Below are positions 7,261 to 13,423 of a stretch of 24,632 nt of DNA, one piece after another. The stretch is from Anaerorhabdus sp036641015 (GTDB lineage: Bacteria > Bacillota_I > Bacilli_A > Erysipelotrichales > Erysipelotrichaceae). Each line of letters opens with the position of its first letter. Positions within the stretch are counted from its first letter, which is position 1. Location: the NCBI RefSeq assembly GCF_036641015.1, contig NZ_JAVWFO010000028.1, positions 1 through 24,632 of the forward strand, in the 5' to 3' direction. A program made the position numbers and the translations under genes. The notes under the pieces are model-generated. The model was given only the letters and a program-made list of their open reading frames with translations. It searched no databases and was not told where the DNA came from.

Positions 7261-8160
7261 ATGTATTCAATGCTAACATTGTTAACGGGATTTATCTTAG
7301 CAATTATGATTACTTTAAATGGACAATTAGCGCAAAGTACAAATTTGTATTTTGCAATTGTTGTAATACACATTGTTGGGGTTTTGTTTGCATATCTATT
7401 GTGCAAATTTAAAAAAATAAGACTAGATATATTTAAAGTAAAACAAAAATGGCTTTATTTAGGTGGTTTAATTGGTGTATTTACAACAATCGCAAACAAT
7501 ATAGCGTTTGGACAAATTAGTATGACAAGCATTATTGCCCTTGGCTTATTGGGACAACTAGTGATTTCATTGTTTATTGATTCTTTTGGATTATTTCATA
7601 TGGAAAAACGACCTCTAAAAAAATCTAATGTTGTTGTTTTGGTATTTTCTTTGATTGGAATTTCTATGATGCTAGATAATTCGGTGCTTGTGGGAAAGAT
7701 TGCGGTGTTTATTTCTATAACGTCTGGAGTAGCGGTTGTACTTAACCGTACAATAAATGCGCGATTGGCAGAAAAGGTTGGTGATTTACCAAGTTCACTT
7801 ATAAATCATTTAGTGGGATTACCAGTAACAATAATTATCGCAACCATTGCCGTTTTCTCGCATGTTATTCCAAACCAAATTATTTTACCAAATAATCCAA
7901 TCATTTATCTTGGAGGTGCATTGGGAGTTTTGGTTGTGTTTTTATCAAACATTACAGTTATGAAGGTACCTGCATTTAAACTAACGGTATTAGTATTTAT
8001 ATCACAAATATTTATGGGAGTATGTATTGATTTGGTTCTTGGTTTAAGCGTAAATAATACATCATTTATAGGTGGATTATTGATATCACTTGGAATATTA
8101 TTGGAACTTGTTTACAGTAAATTACAAATGAATAAAAAAATTCTACAATCTAATGAATAA
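7261..8160 (+). CDS. DMT-superfamily transporter, YdcZ (DUF606) type
   Basis: An integral membrane protein of 299 residues with about ten hydrophobic helices in two similar halves. Each half begins with a GFILAIMITLNGQLA- or GVAVVLNRTINARLA-like segment, as in fused YdcZ/DUF606 proteins. Typical marks are the N-x-x-L/I-A near the start of each half and ALGLLGQLVISLFIDSFGLF at the end of the first half, mirrored by FISQIFMGVCIDLVLGL in the second. The family is thought to export or import small metabolites; the substrate is unknown. The start is ATG 7261 after AGAGGTG; an earlier in-frame ATG at 7213 lies inside the candidate operator and lacks a binding site. It is probably regulated by the divergent Crp/Fnr-type gene. 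Confidence 0.87.
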   Translation: MYSMLTLLTGFILAIMITLNGQLAQSTNLYFAIVVIHIVGVLFAYLLCKFKKIRLDIFKVKQKWLYLGGLIGVFTTIANNIAFGQISMTSIIALGLLGQLVISLFIDSFGLFHMEKRPLKKSNVVVLVFSLIGISMMLDNSVLVGKIAVFISITSGVAVVLNRTINARLAEKVGDLPSSLINHLVGLPVTIIIATIAVFSHVIPNQIILPNNPIIYLGGALGVLVVFLSNITVMKVPAFKLTVLVFISQIFMGVCIDLVLGLSVNNTSFIGGLLISLGILLELVYSKLQMNKKILQSNE

Positions 8161-8169
8161 ATTGTAGAA
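8134..8169 (-). terminator. intrinsic terminator of the minus-strand endonuclease-fold gene
   Basis: TTCTACAAT (8141-8149) and ATTGTAGAA (8161-8169) form a 9-bp stem with an 11-base loop. Reading on the minus strand it is followed by a run of seven T (8140-8134), so it works mainly in that direction. The plus-strand side lacks a T-tract. It overlaps the 3' end of the YdcZ-family gene. Confidence 0.75.
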
Positions 8170-8172
8170 CAG

Positions 8173-8958
8173 TTATTTAAATTCTATTTCAGTAACGACA
8201 GGATAATGATCTGAAGGATATAAACCTTCATACTCATCTTTAATAATTTCAGTTGATTTAATTTTAAACTCTTTACCAACGAAGATATAATCGATTGGTA
8301 ACTTATTCTCATTTAATTTACCGTTACCATAATGCATAGTATTGGTAGTGTTGATGTGCCGATAAACACTAAATAATGGTAATTTTGGATTGTTCAGTAG
8401 TTTCTTTACTGCACTTGACTCAATATTTGTATTTAAATCTCCCATGAGAATGATGTTTTTTATGTCATTCTCTTTTGTGATTGTTTCGATAAGTATTTCA
8501 GTTTCTTTGCTTCGATTAAAGGGTAACAAGTGATCTAAATGAGTGTTAAATACCCATAAAATATCTTTAGTTTTTTTATCTTCTAACTTAGCCATCGTAC
8601 AAATGCGTGGAAAAGGAGAAAGGAACAAACGACTACCTTCACGATTTGGATGATTGGATAACCAAAATGTACGGTAATCTAAACAATTAAATTTATCTTT
8701 TTTATAAAAAATATCAGTTCTTTCGCTTTTTTCATTAGGTTTTTTATTGCGAGGGGCTCCAACAGAAGTATAAATATTTTTCAAAGGTGAAAGTGATTTA
8801 GCCATTTGTATTGTATATTCTTGAACACCTAAAATATCAGCATCAATATTAAGTATGCATTTTATTACAGCATTTTTTCTTGTGTTCCATCTTAAGAACT
8901 TTCTTGTAAGGGGCATGTCATTTTTTAGATTGAAAGTTGCGACACGATAAGTACTCAT
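8173..8958 (-). CDS. Endonuclease/exonuclease/phosphatase (EEP) family protein
   Basis: A 261-residue soluble protein with the metal-dependent EEP (DNase I-like) catalytic set in order: FNLKN at the N-terminus, GVQEYT (catalytic Glu), NTHLDH (about residue 160), GDLN, IDYIFV and a C-terminal SDHYPV (catalytic Asp-His). Members hydrolyse phosphodiesters in DNA, RNA, lipids or inositides; the substrate cannot be told. There is no signal peptide, so it is probably cytoplasmic. The frame extends four codons upstream (8970), but the predicted start site of transcription lies at about 8968 and GGTGAT precedes the ATG at 8958, so I start there. It is a single-gene unit, divergent from the PTS IIB gene. 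Confidence 0.88.
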   Translation of the reverse strand: MSTYRVATFNLKNDMPLTRKFLRWNTRKNAVIKCILNIDADILGVQEYTIQMAKSLSPLKNIYTSVGAPRNKKPNEKSERTDIFYKKDKFNCLDYRTFWLSNHPNREGSRLFLSPFPRICTMAKLEDKKTKDILWVFNTHLDHLLPFNRSKETEILIETITKENDIKNIILMGDLNTNIESSAVKKLLNNPKLPLFSVYRHINTTNTMHYGNGKLNENKLPIDYIFVGKEFKIKSTEIIKDEYEGLYPSDHYPVVTEIEFK

Positions 8959-8974
8959 TTTTATCACCATTCAT

Positions 8975-9003
8975 ATTATACTCCATTCAACTATGATTGA
9001 CAC
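8975..9003 (-). promoter_or_regulatory. promoter of the EEP-family gene
   Basis: TATAAT (8980-8975) with GTGTCA (9003-8998) 17 bases upstream on the minus strand. The inferred start at about 8968 leaves a leader of only some 10 bases that begins at GGTGAT. The -35 overlaps that of the divergent promoter. Confidence 0.6.
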
Positions 9004-9025
9004 AAGACTTTTGAATGTTTATTAT
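8997..9025 (+). promoter_or_regulatory. strong consensus promoter of the PTS IIB gene
   Basis: TTGACA at 8997-9002, a 17-base spacer and TATTAT at 9020-9025: one of the best sigma-A matches in the window. The ribosome binding site GGGAG follows at 9034-9038. Confidence 0.85.
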
Positions 9026-9046
9026 GGATATACGGGAGTGATGATA

Positions 9047-9532
9047 ATGGAAATCGTAAATGTAAGAATTGATGAACGTTTGGTACATGCACAAGTTGCG
9101 GCAGTATGGGCTTCTACTTTAAATGCTACAAGAATTATTGTTATTGATGATGGGGCAGCGCAAGACGAAATACAACAGGAAGCTTTAAAGATGGCTTGTC
9201 CAAAATTAGTAAAACTATCTATTCTATCGGCAGAAAGAGCGGTAGATAAACTTAAGGAATCATGCTATCAAGATGATCGCGTTTTTATTGTAATGAAAGG
9301 TGTAAAAGTATTAAAGAAAATTGCAAAACTTGGCTATATTTTTCCAGAAGTAAATATTGGAAATTTGGTTAATAAAGAAGATTCAATTCAATTGCGACGC
9401 ACAGTTAAATTGAATGATGAACAAATTTCATTAATAAAAGAATTACACGATATGGGTATTAAATTTACATCACAACTTGTTCCATCTGAGGAAAAAGTTA
9501 ACTTAATAGATATAATAAATGAAAAAATCTAG
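9047..9532 (+). CDS. Orphan PTS mannose/sorbose-family IIB protein
   Basis: A 161-residue protein that spans the whole PTS IIB domain of the mannose/fructose/sorbose family. The phosphoacceptor loop RIDERLVHAQ sits near the N-terminus, with the active-site His at residue 14; most relatives read HGQ, so Ala replaces Gly here. The rest of the domain (IIVIDDGAAQDEIQQEALKM, then NIGNLVNKED) matches. In a normal system IIA phosphorylates this His and it passes phosphate to sugar through IIC/IID. None of these partners is in the window, and the gene has its own promoter and terminator, so it stands alone. It could serve a distant permease or act in regulation. I start at ATG 9047, 8 bases after GGGAG, not at the longer frame from 8993. 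Confidence 0.88.
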   Translation: MEIVNVRIDERLVHAQVAAVWASTLNATRIIVIDDGAAQDEIQQEALKMACPKLVKLSILSAERAVDKLKESCYQDDRVFIVMKGVKVLKKIAKLGYIFPEVNIGNLVNKEDSIQLRRTVKLNDEQISLIKELHDMGIKFTSQLVPSEEKVNLIDIINEKI

Positions 9533-9551
9533 CTTGTTGCTAGATTTTTTT
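9522..9551. terminator. bidirectional intrinsic terminator holding both stop codons
   Basis: AAAAAATCTAGC (9522-9533) and GCTAGATTTTTT (9539-9550) form a perfect 12-bp stem with a TTGTT loop. The plus-strand TAG (9530-9532) and the minus-strand TAG (9542-9540) both lie in the stem. Confidence 0.92.
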
Positions 9552-10337
9552 GATAATTTCTTTGATTTTATTACACACTGACCAATCGTCATGATGTCCG
9601 ATAAGATGTTTAGCTATTTTCTTGATATCATCATGGGCATTGCTAGGTGCATAGGTATGTGCTGCATAATCAAACAATTCTAAATCATTTAAATAGTCAC
9701 CAAAGATTGCGGTATCTTCACTTTTTAGATTTAATGTATCTTGAATAAGTTTTAATCCATGACCTTTATTAACTTCTTTATTTACTACATCAACCCATAC
9801 ATCAGCGGATAAAACAACACGTGGATTATCACTGTATGGTTTTAATGCAGGATATATATTTGTTTCAGCACCAGATAAATCAAGGTAACAGATTTTTAAT
9901 GGATCTTCATTAATGCTACATAAATCCTCTACTTCTTCAAAATAAGAATAGTAATGATTAATTTCTTCCATTGCTTCATTAGGAATAGTAGAAGCATTTT
10001 CTACAAAAGCACGAGTAGGGGCACATACAGTCATATAAATATGTTGATGCTTGCGACCTTCGTTAATAAAAAACTTGTATTTATCTTGGCTTAGTACAGA
10101 TGCATAGATAGGTTTTCCCTTGCATACAACGTAAGCACCATTATCGCAAATAAAACTTATCTTATCTTTTACAGGTGCAAACATTTCTAGTAAACATCCA
10201 TAAGAACGTCCACTTGCAATTGCAAATTCAATTCCTTTGCTATTAGCGTCTTCAATGACATCAAAAATATCAGAGGGAAGTTCTTTTTTACTGTTGAGCA
10301 AACTACCATCCATATCTGAAACAATTAAACGTATCAT
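9540..10337 (-). CDS. HAD-superfamily phosphatase, Cof type (IIB)
   Basis: A 265-residue cytoplasmic hydrolase of the Cof-like HAD IIB group, which dephosphorylates small phosphorylated metabolites such as sugar phosphates or flavin-related compounds; the substrate is not predictable. Motif I is DMDGSLL (residues 8-14, nucleophile Asp), motif II is ASGRS, the motif III Lys lies in KGHGLK, and motif IV is FGDYLNDLE. The C2-type cap lies between about residues 80 and 190. The start has GAGGTT 6 bases upstream. It follows metK by 33 bases with no terminator between, so it may be read from the SAM-controlled transcript as well as from a possible extended -10 in the gap. A second Cof-type gene at the far end of the window is only distantly similar. 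Confidence 0.9.
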   Translation of the reverse strand: MIRLIVSDMDGSLLNSKKELPSDIFDVIEDANSKGIEFAIASGRSYGCLLEMFAPVKDKISFICDNGAYVVCKGKPIYASVLSQDKYKFFINEGRKHQHIYMTVCAPTRAFVENASTIPNEAMEEINHYYSYFEEVEDLCSINEDPLKICYLDLSGAETNIYPALKPYSDNPRVVLSADVWVDVVNKEVNKGHGLKLIQDTLNLKSEDTAIFGDYLNDLELFDYAAHTYAPSNAHDDIKKIAKHLIGHHDDWSVCNKIKEIIKKI

Positions 10338-10357
10338 AATAACCTCACTGTATGATA

Positions 10358-10366
10358 ATTATACCA
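10358..10366 (-). promoter_or_regulatory. possible extended -10 ahead of the Cof-type gene
   Basis: TGGTATAAT on the minus strand (TATAAT at 10363-10358, preceded by TGn) sits in the 33-base gap after metK. No good -35 is seen. Confidence 0.4.
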
Positions 10367-10370
10367 CAAT

Positions 10371-11456
10371 TTATTTTACTTCTTTGATTTGCTCCCAAGG
10401 TAAATAAGGTTTTCCAAAATGTCCGTAATTAGTTGTTTGAGTGTAAATAGGTTTTCTTAAGTCTAACTCATTAATGATATTTGAAACTGAGAAATCAAAG
10501 TTACGATTTACAATTTCCAGTAATTCTTCATTTGTATATTTACTTGTTCCAAATGCATCTATGTTAATAGATACTGGATTTGGACAACCAATTGCATAGG
10601 CTAATTCGATTTGACATTTTTTGCAATAACCATTAGCTACTAAGTTTTTACAAGCGTAACGAGCGTAATAAGCGCCACTTCTATCAACTTTTGTAGGGTC
10701 TTTAGAACTGAAACATCCTCCACCAATTGGGGCAGTTCCACCATATGTATCAACAACGATTTTTCTACCTGTTGTACCGCTATCACCAAAGCTTCCACCT
10801 AATACAAAAGAACCACTTGGATTAATTAAAAACTTTGTATTTTCATCAATCATTTCAGGTTTTACGATTGGCTTAATAACTTCATCCATAATTAATTTTT
10901 TTAAGTCTGCTTGTGTAATATCTTTTGAATGTTGAGTAGAAACAACAATTGTGTCAATACGTACAGGCTTATCATCTTCATATTCAACACTAACTTGCGT
11001 TTTACCATCAGGTTTTAAGTTAGAATTTGTTTTACGTACTTCTTCTAAACGTTTAGCAAGTAAATGAGCTGTATCGATTGCAAGTGGCATATATCCTTTA
11101 GATTCATCACATGCATAACCAAACATGATACCTTGGTCACCAGCACTAATAATATTACTATCAACTGCATCAGAAATTTCTTGTGATTGTTTGTTTACTT
11201 TAACTAATACTTCATATTCTTCTTCATATCCAATTTTCTTTAATACATCTTTAGCAATTTGTGCATATTGAATATTTGCTTTTGTGTTAGCTTCTCCATA
11301 AATAAGAATAAAATCATCTTTAATAGTACATTCTACAGCCATTTTGCTTACTGGATCTTGGCGTAAAGCCTCATCTAATATGTGGTCTGCAACCCAGTCA
11401 CAGATCTTGTCTGGATGTCCACTTGTTACTGATTCACTTGTAAAAATTGTTTTCAT
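10371..11456 (-). CDS. metK: S-adenosylmethionine synthetase (methionine adenosyltransferase)
   Basis: Makes SAM from methionine and ATP. At 361 residues it is shorter than the usual 380-400. Clear family marks run in order: SESVTSGHPDKICD at the N-terminus, GDQGIMFGYA, DGKTQVSVEY, STQHSKDI, a GDSGTTGRKIVVDTYGG block and DPTKVDRSGAYYARY. Several normally fixed positions differ: CDW for CDQ, and GGGCFSSKD (about residues 244-252) where most enzymes read GGGAFSGKD. It therefore belongs to a diverged MetK branch, though all core blocks remain and it is probably active. A SAM-I riboswitch precedes it. The ribosome binding site AAGGAGGAGA (11470-11461) lies shortly after the riboswitch terminator. 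Confidence 0.95.
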   Translation of the reverse strand: MKTIFTSESVTSGHPDKICDWVADHILDEALRQDPVSKMAVECTIKDDFILIYGEANTKANIQYAQIAKDVLKKIGYEEEYEVLVKVNKQSQEISDAVDSNIISAGDQGIMFGYACDESKGYMPLAIDTAHLLAKRLEEVRKTNSNLKPDGKTQVSVEYEDDKPVRIDTIVVSTQHSKDITQADLKKLIMDEVIKPIVKPEMIDENTKFLINPSGSFVLGGSFGDSGTTGRKIVVDTYGGTAPIGGGCFSSKDPTKVDRSGAYYARYACKNLVANGYCKKCQIELAYAIGCPNPVSINIDAFGTSKYTNEELLEIVNRNFDFSVSNIINELDLRKPIYTQTTNYGHFGKPYLPWEQIKEVK

Positions 11457-11483
11457 ATAGTCTCCTCCTTGTCACATGTATCA

Positions 11484-11512
11484 AATAAAAATGCCCCTAA
11501 GAAAGAGGCATT
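11484..11512 (-). terminator. SAM riboswitch expression-platform terminator
   Basis: On the minus strand AATGCCTC (11512-11505) pairs with GGGGCATT (11497-11490), followed by a TTTTATTT tail. It is placed between the SAM-I aptamer and the metK ribosome binding site. Confidence 0.88.
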
Positions 11513-11524
11513 AATTCATGTTTA

Positions 11525-11616
11525 TCTCTTCCTTATCGTTGTTAGCGTTACCACCTTACTTAAAGCAGGTTGGTATGGTCTCATCGAGCTAACCCTCTAA
11601 ACCATTCTTGATAAAT
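11525..11616 (-). promoter_or_regulatory. SAM-I (S-box) riboswitch aptamer
   Basis: On the minus strand the leader shows the S-box order: TTATCAAGAATGG at the 5' side (11614-11602), GAGGG, CTCGATGAGACC, CCAACC, AAGGTGGTAAC and a closing GATAAG that pairs with the TTTATC start. The match to conserved SAM-I positions and the place ahead of metK leave little doubt. High SAM should stabilise the aptamer and permit the downstream terminator, which shuts off metK. Confidence 0.92.
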
Positions 11617-11625
11617 GACTAATCT

Positions 11626-11654
11626 ATTAAAACATAAGACTTAAACTAAGTCAA
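11626..11654 (-). promoter_or_regulatory. promoter of the SAM riboswitch-metK transcript
   Basis: TTGACT (11654-11649), a 17-base spacer and TTTAAT (11631-11626) preceded by TGT, so an extended -10. The inferred start is just upstream of the aptamer. Confidence 0.75.
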
Positions 11655-11684
11655 TATCTAATGCTCATGAGTTTAAAATTGGAT

Positions 11685-11690
11685 TATAAT
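11685..11690 (+). promoter_or_regulatory. -10 element of the ybaK-type gene
   Basis: TATAAT, 21 bases upstream of the ATG. The -35 at the right distance is poor (about 11662-11667, TGCTCA). Confidence 0.5.
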
Positions 11691-11711
11691 AGATAGTGTA
11701 GGAGTGAAAAA

Positions 11712-12194
11712 ATGAAACAAAATAATGAAAAAACTAATGTAATGCGCATACTAGATCAACATAAAGTGAATTATCAAGTTCATACATATAATGATGAGAT
11801 TGCTTTAAGTGGGGTTGAGGTTGCTACATTATTAAACCAAGATCCAAATCAGGTATTTAAAACGCTTGTAACAGCGGGGAAATCGAATCAATACTATGTA
11901 TTTATGATTCCTGCTAATACAGAACTTGACTTAAAAAAAGCGGCTAGAAGTGTTAATGAAAAAAATATTGTAATGATTAAATCAAAAGAATTATTACCAC
12001 TTACTGGATATATCCATGGTGGTTGCTCAATTATAGGTATGAAAAAGCAGTTTAAAACAATAGTACATGAAACAGCTAAAAATTATGATACTGTAATATT
12101 TAGTGCAGGTAAAATTGGATATCAAATAGAAATAAATATTAATGATGTATCAAAAGTAATTCAATTTGTATTTGCTGATGTAATAAATGATTAA
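11712..12194 (+). CDS. ybaK: Cys-tRNA(Pro)/aminoacyl-tRNA deacylase, YbaK/EbsC type
   Basis: A 160-residue trans-editing protein that removes wrongly attached amino acids, classically Cys from tRNA-Pro. Visible signature elements are the KTLV segment that carries the catalytic Lys (about residue 51), PANTELDLKKAA, and TGYIHGGCSIIGMKK, which matches the family's TGY-x-x-GG-x-S-P-x-G block with Ile in place of Pro. The start follows AGGAG by 8 bases. It is divergent from the SAM-controlled metK unit and followed after about 50 bases by the AI-2E-type membrane protein on the same strand, without a clear terminator between. Confidence 0.92.
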   Translation: MKQNNEKTNVMRILDQHKVNYQVHTYNDEIALSGVEVATLLNQDPNQVFKTLVTAGKSNQYYVFMIPANTELDLKKAARSVNEKNIVMIKSKELLPLTGYIHGGCSIIGMKKQFKTIVHETAKNYDTVIFSAGKIGYQIEININDVSKVIQFVFADVIND

Positions 12195-12247
12195 TGTATA
12201 GAGAAACCATGGGTTAAATGATAAAATATAGGTAGGATGTGATAAAT

Positions 12248-13393
12248 ATGAAATATAGATTAAAAGAAGATACGGTAGAATTAACTAAAGCACTTTCTAT
12301 CGCAGGTATTATTATTGTAATTGTTTGCTTTTTATTATCTAGATTCAATCAAATAATGGTATGGGTTGCAAAATTTATAAATGTGGCAATGCCATTTATA
12401 TTTGGCATGGCTATTGCCTTTTTATTGACACCAATTGTTGTTAGAGTAGAATCAAAAATTTTAAAAAATTTTAAAATAAAAGATTCAATGAAAAGAGTTA
12501 TTGGAGTTGTTTGTGCTATATTATTCCTTATTGTTTTAGTGGGTGGAATATTGGCCTTATTAATTCCACAACTATATATTAGTGTAATGACGTTATCAGG
12601 GGCGATGGGTCAATATATTGAAGAGGCACAAAAACTTTTGGCTTCGTTATCACTTAATTCGTCTTTTTATGAACAAGTACTAGAATACTTATTTGGATAT
12701 GGGGAACAAATTGTTAATGTTACTATTGAAGGTATGAAGCAATATTTACCTCAAATTATTAATTATTCATGGGTTTTTGTTGTAAGAGTGCTTAATTTCT
12801 TTGTAGGAGTTTTTATTGCAGTTTATATTTTATTATCAAAAGAAAGATTCAGTTTACAATTTAAAAAATTCTTATATGCAGTATTTCCACTTAATGCAGC
12901 AAATGAAACTATTAAATTAACGCGCTTAACTACACACATGCTTAACTCATTTGTTGTGGGTAAATTTATTGATAGTGTTATTATTGGGATAATATGTTTT
13001 GTGGGGATGATGATCTTTGGTATGCCATATGCAGTATTAATAAGTTTTATTGTTGGTGTAACAAATATGATTCCAGTTTTTGGACCTTTTATTGGTGCAA
13101 TACCAGGAATATTTATTTTGTTAATGGCTAATCCTATCAGTGCTGTGTGGTTTGCAATATGGATTTTAGTACTACAACAATTTGATGGCAACATACTTGG
13201 ACCATATATTTTAGGTGATAGTTTGGGATTGCCAAGTTTATGGATAATGTTCTCGATTATTGTTGGTGGTGGTTTCTTTGGGATTGTGGGAATGTTTTTG
13301 GGGGTTCCACTATTCTCAGTTGTTTATATTCTAATAAAAGAGTTTGTTGAAAATCGATTAGAACGAAAAAAGCTAAATGTTGATAACATATAA
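12248..13393 (+). CDS. AI-2E/YtvI-family membrane transporter
   Basis: A polytopic membrane protein of 381 residues with about eight helices, of the AI-2E (PerM/YtvI) family. Marks are the N-terminal hydrophobic pair (about residues 14-65), a soluble helical stretch (about 105-160), and the conserved C-terminal part with GMPYAVLISFIVGVTNMIPV, FGPFIGAIPG, LQQFDGNILGPYILG and FLGVPLFSVVYIL. Members have been tied to autoinducer export or to ion and proton exchange; the substrate here is unknown. I use ATG 12248 because AGGATGTGAT (12234-12243) is an almost exact anti-SD match with normal spacing; a GTG three codons earlier would lie inside it. It ends at a bidirectional terminator shared with the glutamine synthetase gene. 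Confidence 0.9.
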   Translation: MKYRLKEDTVELTKALSIAGIIIVIVCFLLSRFNQIMVWVAKFINVAMPFIFGMAIAFLLTPIVVRVESKILKNFKIKDSMKRVIGVVCAILFLIVLVGGILALLIPQLYISVMTLSGAMGQYIEEAQKLLASLSLNSSFYEQVLEYLFGYGEQIVNVTIEGMKQYLPQIINYSWVFVVRVLNFFVGVFIAVYILLSKERFSLQFKKFLYAVFPLNAANETIKLTRLTTHMLNSFVVGKFIDSVIIGIICFVGMMIFGMPYAVLISFIVGVTNMIPVFGPFIGAIPGIFILLMANPISAVWFAIWILVLQQFDGNILGPYILGDSLGLPSLWIMFSIIVGGGFFGIVGMFLGVPLFSVVYILIKEFVENRLERKKLNVDNI

Positions 13394-13422
13394 AAAATTA
13401 ATCCAGTAAGGATTAATTTTTT
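13392..13422. terminator. bidirectional intrinsic terminator
   Basis: AAAAAATTAATCC (13392-13404) and GGATTAATTTTTT (13410-13422) form a perfect 13-bp stem with an AGTAA loop, between the stops of two convergent genes. Confidence 0.92.
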
Positions 13423-13423
13423 T

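Noticed and set aside
12823..13194. 123-codon minus-strand frame inside the AI-2E-type gene
   Set aside because: It overlaps conserved transporter sequence and has no convincing start site or family match.
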